Notes: generated by a model from the sequence alone, not told the origin. 41,748 bases of DNA from Phycisphaerales bacterium (GCA_029260535.1 JAJDDA010000166.1:1-41748), one strand, 5' to 3'; positions 1-8,709 are shown, counted from the first letter of the stretch. Translations and numbers: made by a program.

Positions 1-1
1 A

Positions 2-328
2 TCGATGCGGCAGATCCAGGCTGAAGGCGCCGGCGCGATCGTGTATCTCCGACCAGAAGGCTCCGCGGATGACCTTGAAAACAGGCTCCTGACGTTTAAC
101 CGGGATCGCCTTAGCGGCACAAGCAATATGCAAGCAGGCGCAGTCTCCCCGGCGGATGTCCCGATGAACGAACGGCAGTTCGGGATCGGGAGCCAGATCC
201 TCCGCCAACTCGGGCTGACGCACATCCGGCTGCTCACCAACTCACCGGTCGATCTCCCGGGGCTCGATGCGTTCGGTCTTGAAATCACCGAGCACGTCCC
301 GGTGGCGGGCTCATCGGTGAACGCATGA
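2..328 (+). CDS. ribBA: RibBA C-terminal part: GTP cyclohydrolase II-like domain, 5' end outside window
   Basis: The reading frame is open from the first base, so this is the 3' end of a longer gene. The segment NERQFGIGSQILRQLGL followed by IRLLTNSP and the ending FGLEITEHVPV is the conserved C-terminal half of GTP cyclohydrolase II, which in many bacteria is fused behind 3,4-dihydroxy-2-butanone-4-phosphate synthase (RibBA, riboflavin synthesis). The usual catalytic stretch after YLR is QEGRGIGL. Here YLR is followed by PEGSADDLENRL, so the arginine-containing motif is gone. The domain is therefore probably degenerate and the working part may be the unseen RibB half. Its stop overlaps the next start as ATGA, suggesting translational coupling. 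Assignment of the fold is secure; cyclohydrolase activity is doubtful. Confidence 0.8.
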   Translation, partial: SMRQIQAEGAGAIVYLRPEGSADDLENRLLTFNRDRLSGTSNMQAGAVSPADVPMNERQFGIGSQILRQLGLTHIRLLTNSPVDLPGLDAFGLEITEHVPVAGSSVNA

Positions 329-984
329 GCAAGAGCGATTCGACACCGGAGGTCCCCCGATCGGCGCCCTACCTCGATCCCTACCGAGAAGCGGTCGATC
401 GCTTCGGTCCATCGTTCGAGGCGACGCTCTGGGCGAACGAGAATTTCCAGACCATCCGATTCCAGGTCTTCTGCTCGCTCTTCGATTTTACCGACGCGAC
501 GATCGTCGATGCCGGCGCGGGTGACGGCGCCTTGGCGCGGTACCTCCACGAGCAGGGGATCCGGTTCCGCCAGTACCGGGGGCTCGAAGCGATGCCGGAG
601 ATGGTCGAGCGCGCCGACTCGCTGGCGCCACCGAACGCCTCGCATGTTGTTGCGGACTTCGCGACGGACCGGTCCTCGCTGCTGATCGATGGCGTGAAGC
701 CGGACGTGATCGTTTTTTCGGGTTCGCTCAACACGTTCACCGAGCGGCTGGCACAGGAAACAATCGGGCATGCGTGGGAGGCCGCCAAGGGGGCGGTGCT
801 GTTCAACTTCCTCTCATTAAGGACAGACCCCGCCCGGCTGACCGGCGACACCGGGCCTGCAAACCGCTTCGACCCTCTCGCCATGCTCGACTGGGCACTG
901 AACGCGACCCCGTCGGTCGCGTTCCGGCAGGAGTACCTCAAGGGGCACGACGCGACGATCGCGATGTTCAGGGACGCCGACTGA
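325..984 (+). CDS. Class I SAM-dependent methyltransferase
   Basis: This is a 219-residue soluble protein with a Rossmann-type S-adenosylmethionine-binding core. Motif I is IVDAGAGDG at about residues 60-68. It is followed by an acidic strand end, GLEAMPEMVERA, that would bind the ribose, and by VVADF as the adenine-contacting motif. No SET, radical-SAM or RNA-binding domain is visible, so the substrate cannot be named. The start ATG overlaps the stop of the upstream ribBA-like gene by four bases (ATGA), so the two are probably cotranslated. The amidotransferase gene follows after 25 bases on the same strand. The methyltransferase fold is clear from the motif; the role is unknown. Confidence 0.8.
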   Translation: MSKSDSTPEVPRSAPYLDPYREAVDRFGPSFEATLWANENFQTIRFQVFCSLFDFTDATIVDAGAGDGALARYLHEQGIRFRQYRGLEAMPEMVERADSLAPPNASHVVADFATDRSSLLIDGVKPDVIVFSGSLNTFTERLAQETIGHAWEAAKGAVLFNFLSLRTDPARLTGDTGPANRFDPLAMLDWALNATPSVAFRQEYLKGHDATIAMFRDAD

Positions 985-1009
985 CCTTGCGATTGGGTAT
1001 CCTGTCCCC

Positions 1010-1738
1010 ATGACGATCCTCTTCTGCCAACACGACGACATGTGCCGACCCGGTCGGCTTGGGCTGACCCTCCGCGACCAAGGCCACCAGCTGGATGTCC
1101 GCCGGCTGCACCGCGGTGACTCGCTCCCCAACGATCTCAACGGGATTACGGGGGTCGTCTCGCTCGGGGGCGGGATGGACATCGGCGACGACATCGCGTG
1201 GATCGAACCGGAGTGTGAGATCCTCCGCAAAGCGCACGCGAACGAGATCCCGCTGATTGGCGTCTGCCTCGGTTCGCAACTCGTCGCGCACGCGCTCGGC
1301 GGGAAGGTCGAGCCGATGGACAAGCCGGAGATCGGCTTCCCGGCAGTCGACATCTCGCCGCAGGGGCAGACTGACGCACTCCTTGCCGGCATCGCGTGGT
1401 CGATCCCGCAGTTCTCGCACCACTCAAACCAGATCACCGAATTGCCCGAGGGCTCGACGCTGCTGGCATCTTCTGAATCGTGCAAGCACCAGGCGTACCG
1501 CGTCGGGGTGCGCACGTACGCGTTCCAGTACCACTTCGAGTGCGACCGCCCTATGGTTGCCGACCTGATCCGTGCGTACCCCAAGTCGCTCCAGGCGGCG
1601 GGTGTCACCGAGGTCGAGTGCAACAAGCTCGCGGACGAGCATTACCAGTTCTTCGCACGCCAGGCCGACCGGCTGTGCGTCAACATCGCGACTTGCCTCA
1701 TGCCCGCGGGCATGGTGCTGGCGCCGATCCCGACATAG
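1010..1738 (+). CDS. Class I glutamine amidotransferase, GMP-synthase-like stand-alone domain
   Basis: The 242-residue protein is a free-standing class I (triad) glutamine amidotransferase. The nucleophile elbow is GVCLGSQ with Cys86. The His-Glu pair lies in FQYHFE (His175 and Glu177), where family members normally read FxxHPE. An oxyanion-type loop SLGGGMDIGD sits at 51-60. Such proteins hydrolyse glutamine and pass ammonia to a partner, or act on gamma-glutamyl compounds. No synthetase domain is attached and no obvious acceptor partner is adjacent, so a GuaA or CarA role is not supported. The next gene starts 12 bases downstream. All three triad residues are present, so an active hydrolase is likely; the substrate is unknown. 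Confidence 0.82.
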   Translation: MTILFCQHDDMCRPGRLGLTLRDQGHQLDVRRLHRGDSLPNDLNGITGVVSLGGGMDIGDDIAWIEPECEILRKAHANEIPLIGVCLGSQLVAHALGGKVEPMDKPEIGFPAVDISPQGQTDALLAGIAWSIPQFSHHSNQITELPEGSTLLASSESCKHQAYRVGVRTYAFQYHFECDRPMVADLIRAYPKSLQAAGVTEVECNKLADEHYQFFARQADRLCVNIATCLMPAGMVLAPIPT

Positions 1739-1750
1739 TGACATAGCCAC

Positions 1751-2683
1751 GTGGGTTCTCGACTGACACTCCAGGCGCCTCCTGATTACCGCTTCATGCG
1801 GGATGTCTGTTCGTACGGGTATTTCCTGCTGGCGCCCAACGTCTGGGACCCCGACAGGAAGACCATGACGCGCCCGCTGAACCTCGAAAACGGGGTCGCG
1901 ACGCTGACGATCGCACAGCCCGATATCAAGAAGGGCTCACCGATCAAGGCGGTCGCCGACCGGGCGCTGACCAGATCTGAACAACAGGACGCCAAACGGC
2001 AGCTCATCCGGATGCTCCGCCTCGACGACACGAGCCCGGCGGACTTCCATCGGACCGACCCTCGCTGGAAGAAATCCGGCAAGGCGAGGCTCTCCCGCAG
2101 TCCGACCGTTTTCGAGGACATCATCAAGACGGTCACCAGTTGCAACGTCACCTGGCCCAGCACCGTGAACATGAACAAACGGCTGTGCGAGGTCGTGTGT
2201 CCTGCTTTCCCCACACCCAAACAGATGGCTCGGAAGCGCCCCGCCACGCTCCGCGCCCGGTGCAGCGTCGGGTACCGCGATCAGCGGATGGTTGATCTGG
2301 CGAAGATGGCCGTCCGGGGCGAACTCGATCTGGACCACCTCGAGGACCCAACCGTCAGCGATGACGACATCTACGAGACGCTCCTGGCGCTCCCCGGGAT
2401 CGGGCCTTATGCGGGAGCGAACATCATGTCGCTCCTGGGTCGGTACAGCCGGCTGGCGATCGACACGGAGACGATCCGGCACGGCAAGGTGGTGTTGGGC
2501 TACAAGGGGAGCGACCTTGCGATCCGCAAGAAACTCGAGAAGCACTACGCCCCGTTTGGCGAGCACAAGTTCCGCAGCTACTGGTTCGAGGTCTGGGATT
2601 TTTACGAATCCAAGCAGGGCCCGGCCCATACCTGGGCGCCGCGAGCCGTGGTGAACGCCTTTACCGCGAGCAACCTGAAATAG
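1751..2683 (+). CDS. HhH-GPD DNA glycosylase, AlkA/OGG-like
   Basis: This 310-residue protein has a base-excision-repair glycosylase architecture. The helix-hairpin-helix is LPGIGPYAGANI at residues 214-225, followed by the catalytic-aspartate strand RLAID with Asp238. The position normally holding a Schiff-base lysine shows no clear lysine in the hairpin, which favours a monofunctional 3-methyladenine/alkyl-base glycosylase over an OGG1-type lyase. The N-terminal part (LQAPPDYRF, GYFLLAPN) fits the AlkA-like beta domain. It lies before the first ATG at 1796, so I chose the GTG at 1751. No FeS-cluster cysteines follow the HhH, excluding MutY/Nth. It probably cotranscribes with the amidotransferase 12 bases upstream. 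The exact lesion specificity is inferred. Confidence 0.82.
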   Translation: MGSRLTLQAPPDYRFMRDVCSYGYFLLAPNVWDPDRKTMTRPLNLENGVATLTIAQPDIKKGSPIKAVADRALTRSEQQDAKRQLIRMLRLDDTSPADFHRTDPRWKKSGKARLSRSPTVFEDIIKTVTSCNVTWPSTVNMNKRLCEVVCPAFPTPKQMARKRPATLRARCSVGYRDQRMVDLAKMAVRGELDLDHLEDPTVSDDDIYETLLALPGIGPYAGANIMSLLGRYSRLAIDTETIRHGKVVLGYKGSDLAIRKKLEKHYAPFGEHKFRSYWFEVWDFYESKQGPAHTWAPRAVVNAFTASNLK

Positions 2684-2852
2684 CCTCTCGGGCCTTGGGA
2701 AGAACCGTTGTTCGCACAGGATTCTTCACGCACTCATCCATCCCGATGCCCCTTTTCATCACCGGTTCGGATATCCTTGCACGCCGGGCCGATGATCGCG
2801 AGAATCGGTCCTGCGTCTCACCCCCCGCTCACCCCTCTTGCAGCGAATACCC

Positions 2853-3770
2853 ATGCAAAGCGTCAGACTCCTGCTGACTGAGATCGTCGATTACGCCGGG
2901 CTCTTCCCGCCGGCCAAACTCGATATGGACCCGGTCGTTCGCAACTACGGCGCGTACCTCTGCTCGAAGGACCAGTGGATGCTGGGCCGGGTGATCATCC
3001 CCGTCGCGAGGCTCGACGAGTTCGAGGCAGCCGCGGCGGAGTTGCTCCCGACCAACGATGACCACGAGATCTGGAAAATCAGCGCGCTGATGCCCCCGGC
3101 GAGCGATGCCGACCTCGATGCGCTGTACAAACGCATCGCGGAATTCAACGACAAGCACGAGGACCCGGCGAACGGGTGCGCGTTGATCGATGCCGTCGAG
3201 ATCAAGGCGACCAAATCCGAGCACATCGACCGCGTGATGAACGAGAACCCGGCTGGGCTCCGCACGTTCTTCGAGATCCCGATCGACGAGGATCCCAGAG
3301 GGTTGATCGCCGCGCTCGCCGGAGCGGATGATGAAGCGCCGGTGTGCGCCAAGGTGCGCACCGGAGGCGTCACCCCGGATCTGATTCCGAGCTGCGCCGA
3401 CATCGCCCGGTTCCTGATCGCCTGCAATGCGGCCCACGTCGGATTCAAGGCAACCGCAGGCTTGCACCATCCGGTCCGGCACCACGACGCCCAGGTCGGC
3501 GCCCCGATGCACGGGTTCCTCAACGTGTTCCTCGCGGCGGCGGGCATCATGGTCGACGATCTCGATGAGCACGCCGCAATCCAGCTCCTCGAGGAGCGCG
3601 ATGAGTACGCGTTCCGGTTCACCGACTGCTGCGCCGCGTGGCGCGACCTCTCGCTCGATGACGGGCAGCTTGCGCTGACGAGGGAGCGTTTCGCGCTCTC
3701 GTTCGGCTCGTGCTCGTTCATCGAACCCATCGACGATCTCAAGGAACTCGAGATCTTCCCCAACGACTAG
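2853..3770 (+). CDS. Unrecognised conserved-looking protein beside fumarylacetoacetase
   Basis: I cannot assign this protein of about 305 residues to a named family. It opens with VRLLLTEIVDYAGLFPPAKLDM. The middle has alternating strand/helix segments ending in FFEIPID, VCAKVRTGG and VGFKATAGLHHPVRH, a rhythm suggestive of a TIM barrel with Lys, Arg and paired His residues at strand ends. No signal peptide or membrane segment is visible, so it is cytoplasmic. I took the ATG at 2853 rather than a TTG 15 bases earlier. The fumarylacetoacetase gene starts 34 bases after its stop on the same strand, suggesting cotranscription and a possible link with aromatic amino acid breakdown. An enzymatic role is inference. 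Confidence 0.7.
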   Translation: MQSVRLLLTEIVDYAGLFPPAKLDMDPVVRNYGAYLCSKDQWMLGRVIIPVARLDEFEAAAAELLPTNDDHEIWKISALMPPASDADLDALYKRIAEFNDKHEDPANGCALIDAVEIKATKSEHIDRVMNENPAGLRTFFEIPIDEDPRGLIAALAGADDEAPVCAKVRTGGVTPDLIPSCADIARFLIACNAAHVGFKATAGLHHPVRHHDAQVGAPMHGFLNVFLAAAGIMVDDLDEHAAIQLLEERDEYAFRFTDCCAAWRDLSLDDGQLALTRERFALSFGSCSFIEPIDDLKELEIFPND

Positions 3771-3804
3771 CCTTCACCTCCCAACGAATAGCTGCTGCCA
3801 ATCC

Positions 3805-5160
3805 ATGACCGACGACTACCCGAACACGCAATCCATCGACGCCAACGACCCCTCCCTGACCAGCTGGGTTGAATCCGCGAACACACCCGGGATCGATTTC
3901 CCGATCCAGAACCTGCCCTTCGGCGTGTTCCTGCGCAACGACGACAACGCCAACAAACCGGCGGTTGGTGTTGCGATCGGCGATTCGATCCTTGACTGCT
4001 CCGCATGCTGGAACGCGGGGCTGTTCAGCAACACGCCGTGCGAGGACTCGAACATCTTCGCAAGGGGCTCGTGCAACAGGCTCGCGGCGCTGGGCCGGGC
4101 GCGTGTCCGGGAGATCCGCGATCGCGTGAGCTGGCTGCTCCGCAGCGACACCGACGCGATCAAGGGCAACGAGGCCCTCCGCGAGCGCGGCATCGTCTCG
4201 ATGAGCAACGCGACAATGCTCATGCCCTTCGCGATCGGTGATTACACCGATTTCTACGCGAGCGCCAACCACGCGACGAACGTCGGCAAGATGTTCCGCC
4301 CCGACGGCGACCCGCTGCTGCCCAACTACAAACACCTCCCTGTCGGGTACCACGGCAGGGCGTCGTCGATCGTCGTCAGCGGGACCGGCATCAAACGCCC
4401 GCATGGGCAGCTCAAGGCGGACGATGCGCCGCCGACGTTCGGCCCTTGCCGGTTGCTCGATCATGAATTGGAGATCGGCTGCTTCATCGCAAGCGGGAAC
4501 GAGTTGGGCTCGCGGATCGATGTCAACGATGCGCCCGGGCACATCTTCGGGATCGTGCTGGTGAATGATTGGTCGGCGCGGGATATCCAGAAGTGGGAGT
4601 ACGTGCCGCTCGGACCATTCAATGCGAAGAACTTCGGGACAACGATCAGCCCCTGGGTCGTCACGCTCGATGCGCTCGCGCCGTATCGCAAGCCGCTTCC
4701 TGCACGCGCCGATGGCGATCCGGCGCCGTTGCCTTACCTGAGCCCCGACGCCGGCTCCGAGTCAGAGGCGATGGGGCTCGAGATCAACCTCGAGGTCACC
4801 ATCGAGTCGGCGAAGATGCGTGAAGAGGGCATCGCGCCGATGCGGATCAGCCACTCGAGCGGGATGGACCTCTACTGGACGTTCGCGCAGATGATCGCGC
4901 ACCACACCTCGACCGGCTGCAACATGCGCGCCGGCGACATGCTCGCCTCGGGCACCGTCTCCGGTGTCAACGAGGACCAGCGCGGCTGCATGCTCGAACT
5001 GACCTGGCGCGGGCAGAACCCGGTCAAACTGCCCACCGGGGAAGAACGCAAGTTCCTCGCCGATGGTGATCGGTTGACGATCACGGGGCATTGCGAACGC
5101 GAGGGCGCGGTGCGGATCGGGTTCGGCGAATGCAGCGGGGTTGTGCTGCCGGCGGAGTGA
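3805..5160 (+). CDS. fahA: Fumarylacetoacetase (FAH)
   Basis: This 451-residue enzyme matches full-length fumarylacetoacetate hydrolase, the last step of tyrosine degradation, which splits fumarylacetoacetate into fumarate and acetoacetate. Compared with mammalian FAH, the residues line up as follows. DYTDFYASANH supplies the metal Asp149, Tyr151 and catalytic His156. HELEIGCF supplies metal ligands Glu221 and Glu223. NDWSARDIQKWEYVPLGPF supplies metal Asp255 and Gln262, and Lys275 follows in NAKNFGTT. GYHGRASS, also invariant, is at 181-188. The N-terminal SH3-like domain occupies roughly residues 1-130. All key residues are kept, so activity is likely. No hmgA or maleylacetoacetate isomerase gene is visible here; the only tightly linked gene is the unknown protein upstream. 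Confidence 0.95.
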   Translation: MTDDYPNTQSIDANDPSLTSWVESANTPGIDFPIQNLPFGVFLRNDDNANKPAVGVAIGDSILDCSACWNAGLFSNTPCEDSNIFARGSCNRLAALGRARVREIRDRVSWLLRSDTDAIKGNEALRERGIVSMSNATMLMPFAIGDYTDFYASANHATNVGKMFRPDGDPLLPNYKHLPVGYHGRASSIVVSGTGIKRPHGQLKADDAPPTFGPCRLLDHELEIGCFIASGNELGSRIDVNDAPGHIFGIVLVNDWSARDIQKWEYVPLGPFNAKNFGTTISPWVVTLDALAPYRKPLPARADGDPAPLPYLSPDAGSESEAMGLEINLEVTIESAKMREEGIAPMRISHSSGMDLYWTFAQMIAHHTSTGCNMRAGDMLASGTVSGVNEDQRGCMLELTWRGQNPVKLPTGEERKFLADGDRLTITGHCEREGAVRIGFGECSGVVLPAE

Positions 5161-5168
5161 ATGGCTGA

Positions 5169-5570
5169 TTAGTTCGCAAGGGCAATATACAGCACCACCG
5201 GGATGCCGATGACGAGCAGGGTCATTGCAACCTGTAGCAGCACGATCAGCAGACCTTTGGTATACGGAACACTCAGGTATTTGCTAACGATCCCGCCGGC
5301 GATCAACAATGAGACCGGGATCATTCCGAGTGACAAGGCGGTAATGGATTGATCCGATGCCTCCATGCTCCCAGCGATCATCCCGGCGCCCAAACCGAGA
5401 AAGCCGTTGATGATCACCGTTAAGAACGAGCAGAGATAAGCGGTCCCGTAGGTCGGGGATTCCTTGACAATGATCTTCGCAGATATCCGAAGAAATATCG
5501 CTGCGATCAGCGATCCGACGACCGCCTGGGCCAAAATCTGCCTTCCTTCTGAAACAAGTATTTCGCCCAT
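5169..5570 (-). CDS. Small multi-pass membrane protein, unknown function
   Basis: The 133-residue protein is almost entirely hydrophobic, with four likely membrane spans: about residues 12-30 (AQAVVGSLIAAIFL), 43-65 (GTAYLCSFLTVIINGFLGL), 75-95 and 105-130 (GLLIVLLQVAMTLLVIGIPV). I recognise no family motif. The ATG is preceded by a strong AAGGAG Shine-Dalgarno six bases upstream of it, which fixes the start and supports a real gene. It is convergent with fahA, with only 8 bases between the two stops. A plausible sigma-70-like promoter lies about 40 bases upstream. Function cannot be inferred from context. Confidence 0.72.
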   Translation of the reverse strand: MGEILVSEGRQILAQAVVGSLIAAIFLRISAKIIVKESPTYGTAYLCSFLTVIINGFLGLGAGMIAGSMEASDQSITALSLGMIPVSLLIAGGIVSKYLSVPYTKGLLIVLLQVAMTLLVIGIPVVLYIALAN

Positions 5571-5605
5571 CAGTGATCTCCTTGAATTAGATGCCTGAGA
5601 GGGAA

Positions 5606-5634
5606 GTCATAGCGTGCCTGATTCATCTACGCAA
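5606..5634 (-). promoter_or_regulatory. Putative sigma-70-type promoter for the small membrane protein
   Basis: Read on the minus strand, TTGCGT (5634-5629) and TATGAC (5611-5606) are separated by 17 bases and sit about 36 bases ahead of the start codon at 5570. The spacing is ideal and both hexamers match the consensus at four positions. This is a pattern match only. Confidence 0.35.
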
Positions 5635-5702
5635 AGTCGGGCAAACACACTGCTTTGCATCGAGCAACGAAACAATATCGCAAGAAACCTTGTTACCGGC
5701 GG

Positions 5703-8159
5703 TTATGGCGCCTGTGTGATCTCAACACCCAGCACCGTCCCCGTCGGCTGGTAGCAGGCCGCGTCGTCGCAGACCTGGTAGAGCACGCGGATCCGGGGGT
5801 TGCCCTCGATCTGTTCGCCCTCGATGGGATGAAGCCCGATGACGATCAAGGTGTCGTTCTCGTACACCATCAGCTGATCACCCTCGCGGTCTTCGACGGC
5901 GTTGCCGGTGTACGCGACACCCTCAGGGTAGGTGACTTCGAGCGCGACTCCTGAGCCTCCGGTGATGTCGATCGACAACCCGATCAGCCCCTCGACACCC
6001 GGCTCGTGCGCGTTGACGTGGAAGCCTTCCGCGATGCTGAGATTCAGGATGACCGGGACCGGCTTGCCGGGTCGGAGTTCGACCGATTCGGTGTTGGCAA
6101 AGACCTTGACCGGCGATTCGGTCGGGGCCTGCCTGACCTCGTTGACCATCCCCGCACGCAGAATCGCGCCCGGGTCCATGCGGAGCAGGCGGTGGAGCGC
6201 CCTGGTCGCGACGACGGCGCCGAGCGGTGATTGCGCCACGTCCTGGGAGACCGTAGCGAGCGCGCTCGCCGCCTCGTCCTTGTACCGCTCGATCCCGGTC
6301 AGCTCGTGCAGGTCGAGGAGGTTGTTGAGCATCGCGCCCATTGCGCTGGGGATCGCGCCGTCGTTGACGGATCGTGCTCGGACAATCAGGTCGGTCCGAT
6401 CCGGTGGCGTATCGAAATAACCGCCGGTCGCCTGATCGCCGAAGCGATCCTTCGCGATGTCGGCAAGGCGGATCGCCTCGTCGATCGTTCGTGTGCCGTT
6501 GATCTCGGTGACACCGGCGCGTTCGAGGGCGAGCAGCCCCTGAATAACGAAGGCGTAGTCATCGAAGAGCCCCGCGTTCTTCACCTTTCCAAGACGGCTC
6601 GTGCGGTAGAGCGCGCCTTCGTTGTCCTGCATGCTCCCGAGGATGAACGAAGCGGCGCCCCTGGCGGCCTCGGTGTACCGGGGTTCGTTCAGCGCGCCCC
6701 CGGCCTCGGCGAACGCGGTGATCATCAACCCGTTCCAGGCGGCGATGGATTTATCGTCCAGACCTGGCTGATCACGCCTGGCCCTCGCCTCGTACAACGC
6801 CGCGTTGATCGCGTCGGTGCGCTGGAGCAGGTCTTCCGTCGTGATTCCCATCTTCTTGGCGATGGAGTCAGGGCGTGCGCTCATCCGCAGGACATTCGCA
6901 GGCGGTGTCTCCCTGTGGTGCGGGTCCTGGAAGTTGGTCTGAATAGACAGGCCGTACATCTCGTTGATGAAGGCCGCGTCTTCGGCATTCAGGACCGCCT
7001 CGATCTCCGCCTTGCGCCAGAGGTAGTTCTCGCCCTCGTGGGCGTTGACCTCGGCGTCCTGCGCCGAATAGAAACCACCGCTTGGCGCGGTCATCTCATT
7101 CAGTACGTAGTCGAGGGTGCGCCGGGCGATGCGTTCGTGGAATTGATCGCCGGTCGCTGTCGCGCTTGCGGCGTAGATGCGCGAGAGTTGGGCGTTGTCG
7201 TAGAGCATCTTCTCGAAGTGCGGGACGGTCCACGTGCCGTCGGTGGCGTAGCGGTGGAAGCCGCCGCCGACCTGATCGAAGAGACCCCCCACCGCCATGC
7301 GGTCGAGCGAGTGCGCCACGGCGTCTCGGATGACGCCCCTTTGGTCGTCATCACCCAGGGTCGGCTCGACCTGCTGAAGGAACTCGATGAACACCGGCTG
7401 CGGGAACTTGGGGGCGCCGCCGAAGCCGCCCTCGGCGCTGTCGTAGATCTGGATCAGCTGCTGGACGGCCTGCCCGATCTGCTTGTTGCCGATGCGCACC
7501 GGGTCCGACTTGGACGCGATGCGATCACGGACCGCCTCGGTCAGCATCGCCGACTGCTGGAGGACCTGCTCGCGGTCGGTCATCCACGCGTTCGAGAGCG
7601 CCATGAGGACGCGCGTGAACGAGGGACGGCCCTGCATGTCGTCCTTCGGGAAGTACGTCCCGGCATAGAACGGCTGGAGCCCCGGGTCGTCCTCGCCCTG
7701 CGCGCCGGGAGGTGTGAGGAAGACGTTCATCGGCCAGCCGCCGCCGCCGGTGAGGGTCTGGGTCGCCGCCATGTAGATGTCGTCAACGTCGGGGCGCTCC
7801 TCGCGGTCGATCTTGACGCAGACGTAGTGCTCGTTCATCACGGCAGCGGTGGCTTCGTCCTCGAAGGACTCGCGCTCCATGACGTGGCACCAGTAGCAGG
7901 TCGAGTACCCGATGGAGATGAAGATCGGGACGCGGCGCTGCCGAGCCTCTTCGAACGCCGCCGGCCCCCAGGGCTTCCAGTCCACCGGGTTGTGGGCGTG
8001 CTGGAGGAGGTAGGGCGAGGTCTCGTCGATCAGGGCGTTGGTGTGCTTGTGGTTCGTCACGGCGTCCTCGGCGGCGGAGGCGGGTTGGATAGTCGGCATA
8101 AGGGCGATTCCGGCGAGTATGAGGGCGGAATGGAGGATTCTGGGGGGTTTGGTGGGCAT
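5703..8159 (-). CDS. Exported thioredoxin/YyaL (DUF255, SSP411-like) protein with C-terminal DsbD-alpha-like domain
   Basis: This protein of about 818 residues starts with a hydrophobic signal peptide ending near QPASA. A DUF255-type thioredoxin domain follows at about 45-190, with [12 protein letters not shown] and the redox motif STCYWCHVM (Cys-Tyr-Trp-Cys near residue 90). Next is an alpha/alpha-barrel region of about 220-670 typical of the YyaL/SSP411 family ([38 protein letters not shown]). The last 140 or so residues ([43 protein letters not shown]) resemble the N-terminal alpha domain of the disulfide reductase DsbD, including its C-x4-C pair. The start is ATG at 8159; an in-frame TTG lies six bases earlier. 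The DsbD-like fusion and export suggest a periplasmic thiol-redox role, but no substrate is known. Confidence 0.88.
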   Translation of the reverse strand: MPTKPPRILHSALILAGIALMPTIQPASAAEDAVTNHKHTNALIDETSPYLLQHAHNPVDWKPWGPAAFEEARQRRVPIFISIGYSTCYWCHVMERESFEDEATAAVMNEHYVCVKIDREERPDVDDIYMAATQTLTGGGGWPMNVFLTPPGAQGEDDPGLQPFYAGTYFPKDDMQGRPSFTRVLMALSNAWMTDREQVLQQSAMLTEAVRDRIASKSDPVRIGNKQIGQAVQQLIQIYDSAEGGFGGAPKFPQPVFIEFLQQVEPTLGDDDQRGVIRDAVAHSLDRMAVGGLFDQVGGGFHRYATDGTWTVPHFEKMLYDNAQLSRIYAASATATGDQFHERIARRTLDYVLNEMTAPSGGFYSAQDAEVNAHEGENYLWRKAEIEAVLNAEDAAFINEMYGLSIQTNFQDPHHRETPPANVLRMSARPDSIAKKMGITTEDLLQRTDAINAALYEARARRDQPGLDDKSIAAWNGLMITAFAEAGGALNEPRYTEAARGAASFILGSMQDNEGALYRTSRLGKVKNAGLFDDYAFVIQGLLALERAGVTEINGTRTIDEAIRLADIAKDRFGDQATGGYFDTPPDRTDLIVRARSVNDGAIPSAMGAMLNNLLDLHELTGIERYKDEAASALATVSQDVAQSPLGAVVATRALHRLLRMDPGAILRAGMVNEVRQAPTESPVKVFANTESVELRPGKPVPVILNLSIAEGFHVNAHEPGVEGLIGLSIDITGGSGVALEVTYPEGVAYTGNAVEDREGDQLMVYENDTLIVIGLHPIEGEQIEGNPRIRVLYQVCDDAACYQPTGTVLGVEITQAP

Positions 8160-8213
8160 GGGCAATCTCGGTGGGGTGGAGCCTAGTCTAGCCTTGCAAT
8201 GAGTAATACCACC

Positions 8214-8241
8214 TTGCCTAGGTAGTATGTCGGGCTACACT
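8214..8241 (+). promoter_or_regulatory. Putative promoter of rpmB
   Basis: TTGCCT (8214-8219) and TACACT (8236-8241) are 16 bases apart, lying about 75 bases before the rpmB start in a divergent intergenic region. The composition is visibly less GC-rich than the surrounding coding sequence. Predicted by eye from hexamer similarity. Confidence 0.45.
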
Positions 8242-8315
8242 ATCCGGCTCGCCAGATCCCCTGAAGGGGCTGCTGGAGGGCCTCGGACCCCATTTGAAGC
8301 TTTGGAGCGATCATT

Positions 8316-8600
8316 ATGCCACGCGTCTGCAAATTCACCGGCAAGAGAACATCCACCGGGCTCACCCGCACCTACCGCGGGCAGAAGATCAGCAAGGGTG
8401 GGTTCGGCCTCAAGCCGACCGGCATCACCAAGCGGACCTTCAAGCCCAACCTCCAGAAGGTCAACGCGATGATCGACGGCTCGCCGCAGAAGATCCGCGT
8501 CTCGACCAAGGCGATCAAGTCCGGTCTCGTCGTCAAGCCGCTCAAGCGGAAGTACGGCTACACGCGGCAGCAGAAACTGCTGGCTGCTTCCGGCGGCTGA
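8316..8600 (+). CDS. rpmB: 50S ribosomal protein bL28
   Basis: The 94-residue basic protein begins PRVCKFTGKRTSTGLT, the typical CxxTGK opening of bL28. It continues with TKRTFKPNLQKV, the family's RRFxPNLQ core, and ends in a lysine/arginine-rich tail, VKPLKRKYGY. It is a structural component of the large ribosomal subunit. Only one cysteine (Cys5) is present, so this is the zinc-free version. It is a single-gene unit: a promoter-like pair lies upstream and a T-tailed hairpin lies 24 bases downstream of the stop. The family normally has about 60-95 residues, so the length is at the upper end, with an insertion around GQKISKGGFGLKP. Confidence 0.95.
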   Translation: MPRVCKFTGKRTSTGLTRTYRGQKISKGGFGLKPTGITKRTFKPNLQKVNAMIDGSPQKIRVSTKAIKSGLVVKPLKRKYGYTRQQKLLAASGG

Positions 8601-8623
8601 TCTGCATTCTCTCGATTTGAATG

Positions 8624-8651
8624 AGGCGATCCTGTTTGGGTCGCCTTTTTT
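8624..8651 (+). terminator. Rho-independent terminator of rpmB
   Basis: The stem arms AGGCGA (8624-8629) and TCGCCT (8641-8646) flank an 11-base loop, and the 3' arm runs into six T residues (8646-8651). It lies 24 bases after the rpmB stop codon. Confidence 0.8.
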
Positions 8652-8668
8652 CTTGCGCGCAAGGTGTT

Positions 8669-8709
8669 CGATATCCGAGCCTTCGCTTTGCTCAGACTCG
8701 GCGTCCAAA
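8669..8709 (-). repeat. 41-bp interspersed repeat, copy 1
   Basis: The minus-strand reading of this segment matches the plus strand of 11513-11553 at 39 of 41 positions. It starts TTTGGACGCCGAGTC and ends GGCTCGGATATCG. Each copy contains a CCGAG...CTCGG pair that can fold. This copy lies between the rpmB terminator and the stop of the convergent Nif3-family gene, just outside both coding regions. Confidence 0.8.

Noticed and set aside
1010-1738. Amidotransferase as the glutaminase half of GMP synthase (guaA) or carbamoyl phosphate synthase
   Set aside because: No synthetase domain is fused or adjacent, and the triad context FQYHFE departs from both families.
6231-8186. Open frame of 651 codons on the plus strand opposite the YyaL-type gene
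   Set aside because: It mirrors the high-GC codon pattern of the real minus-strand gene, has low-complexity Arg/Val/Gly-rich composition and no recognisable motif. The minus-strand gene has clear domains.
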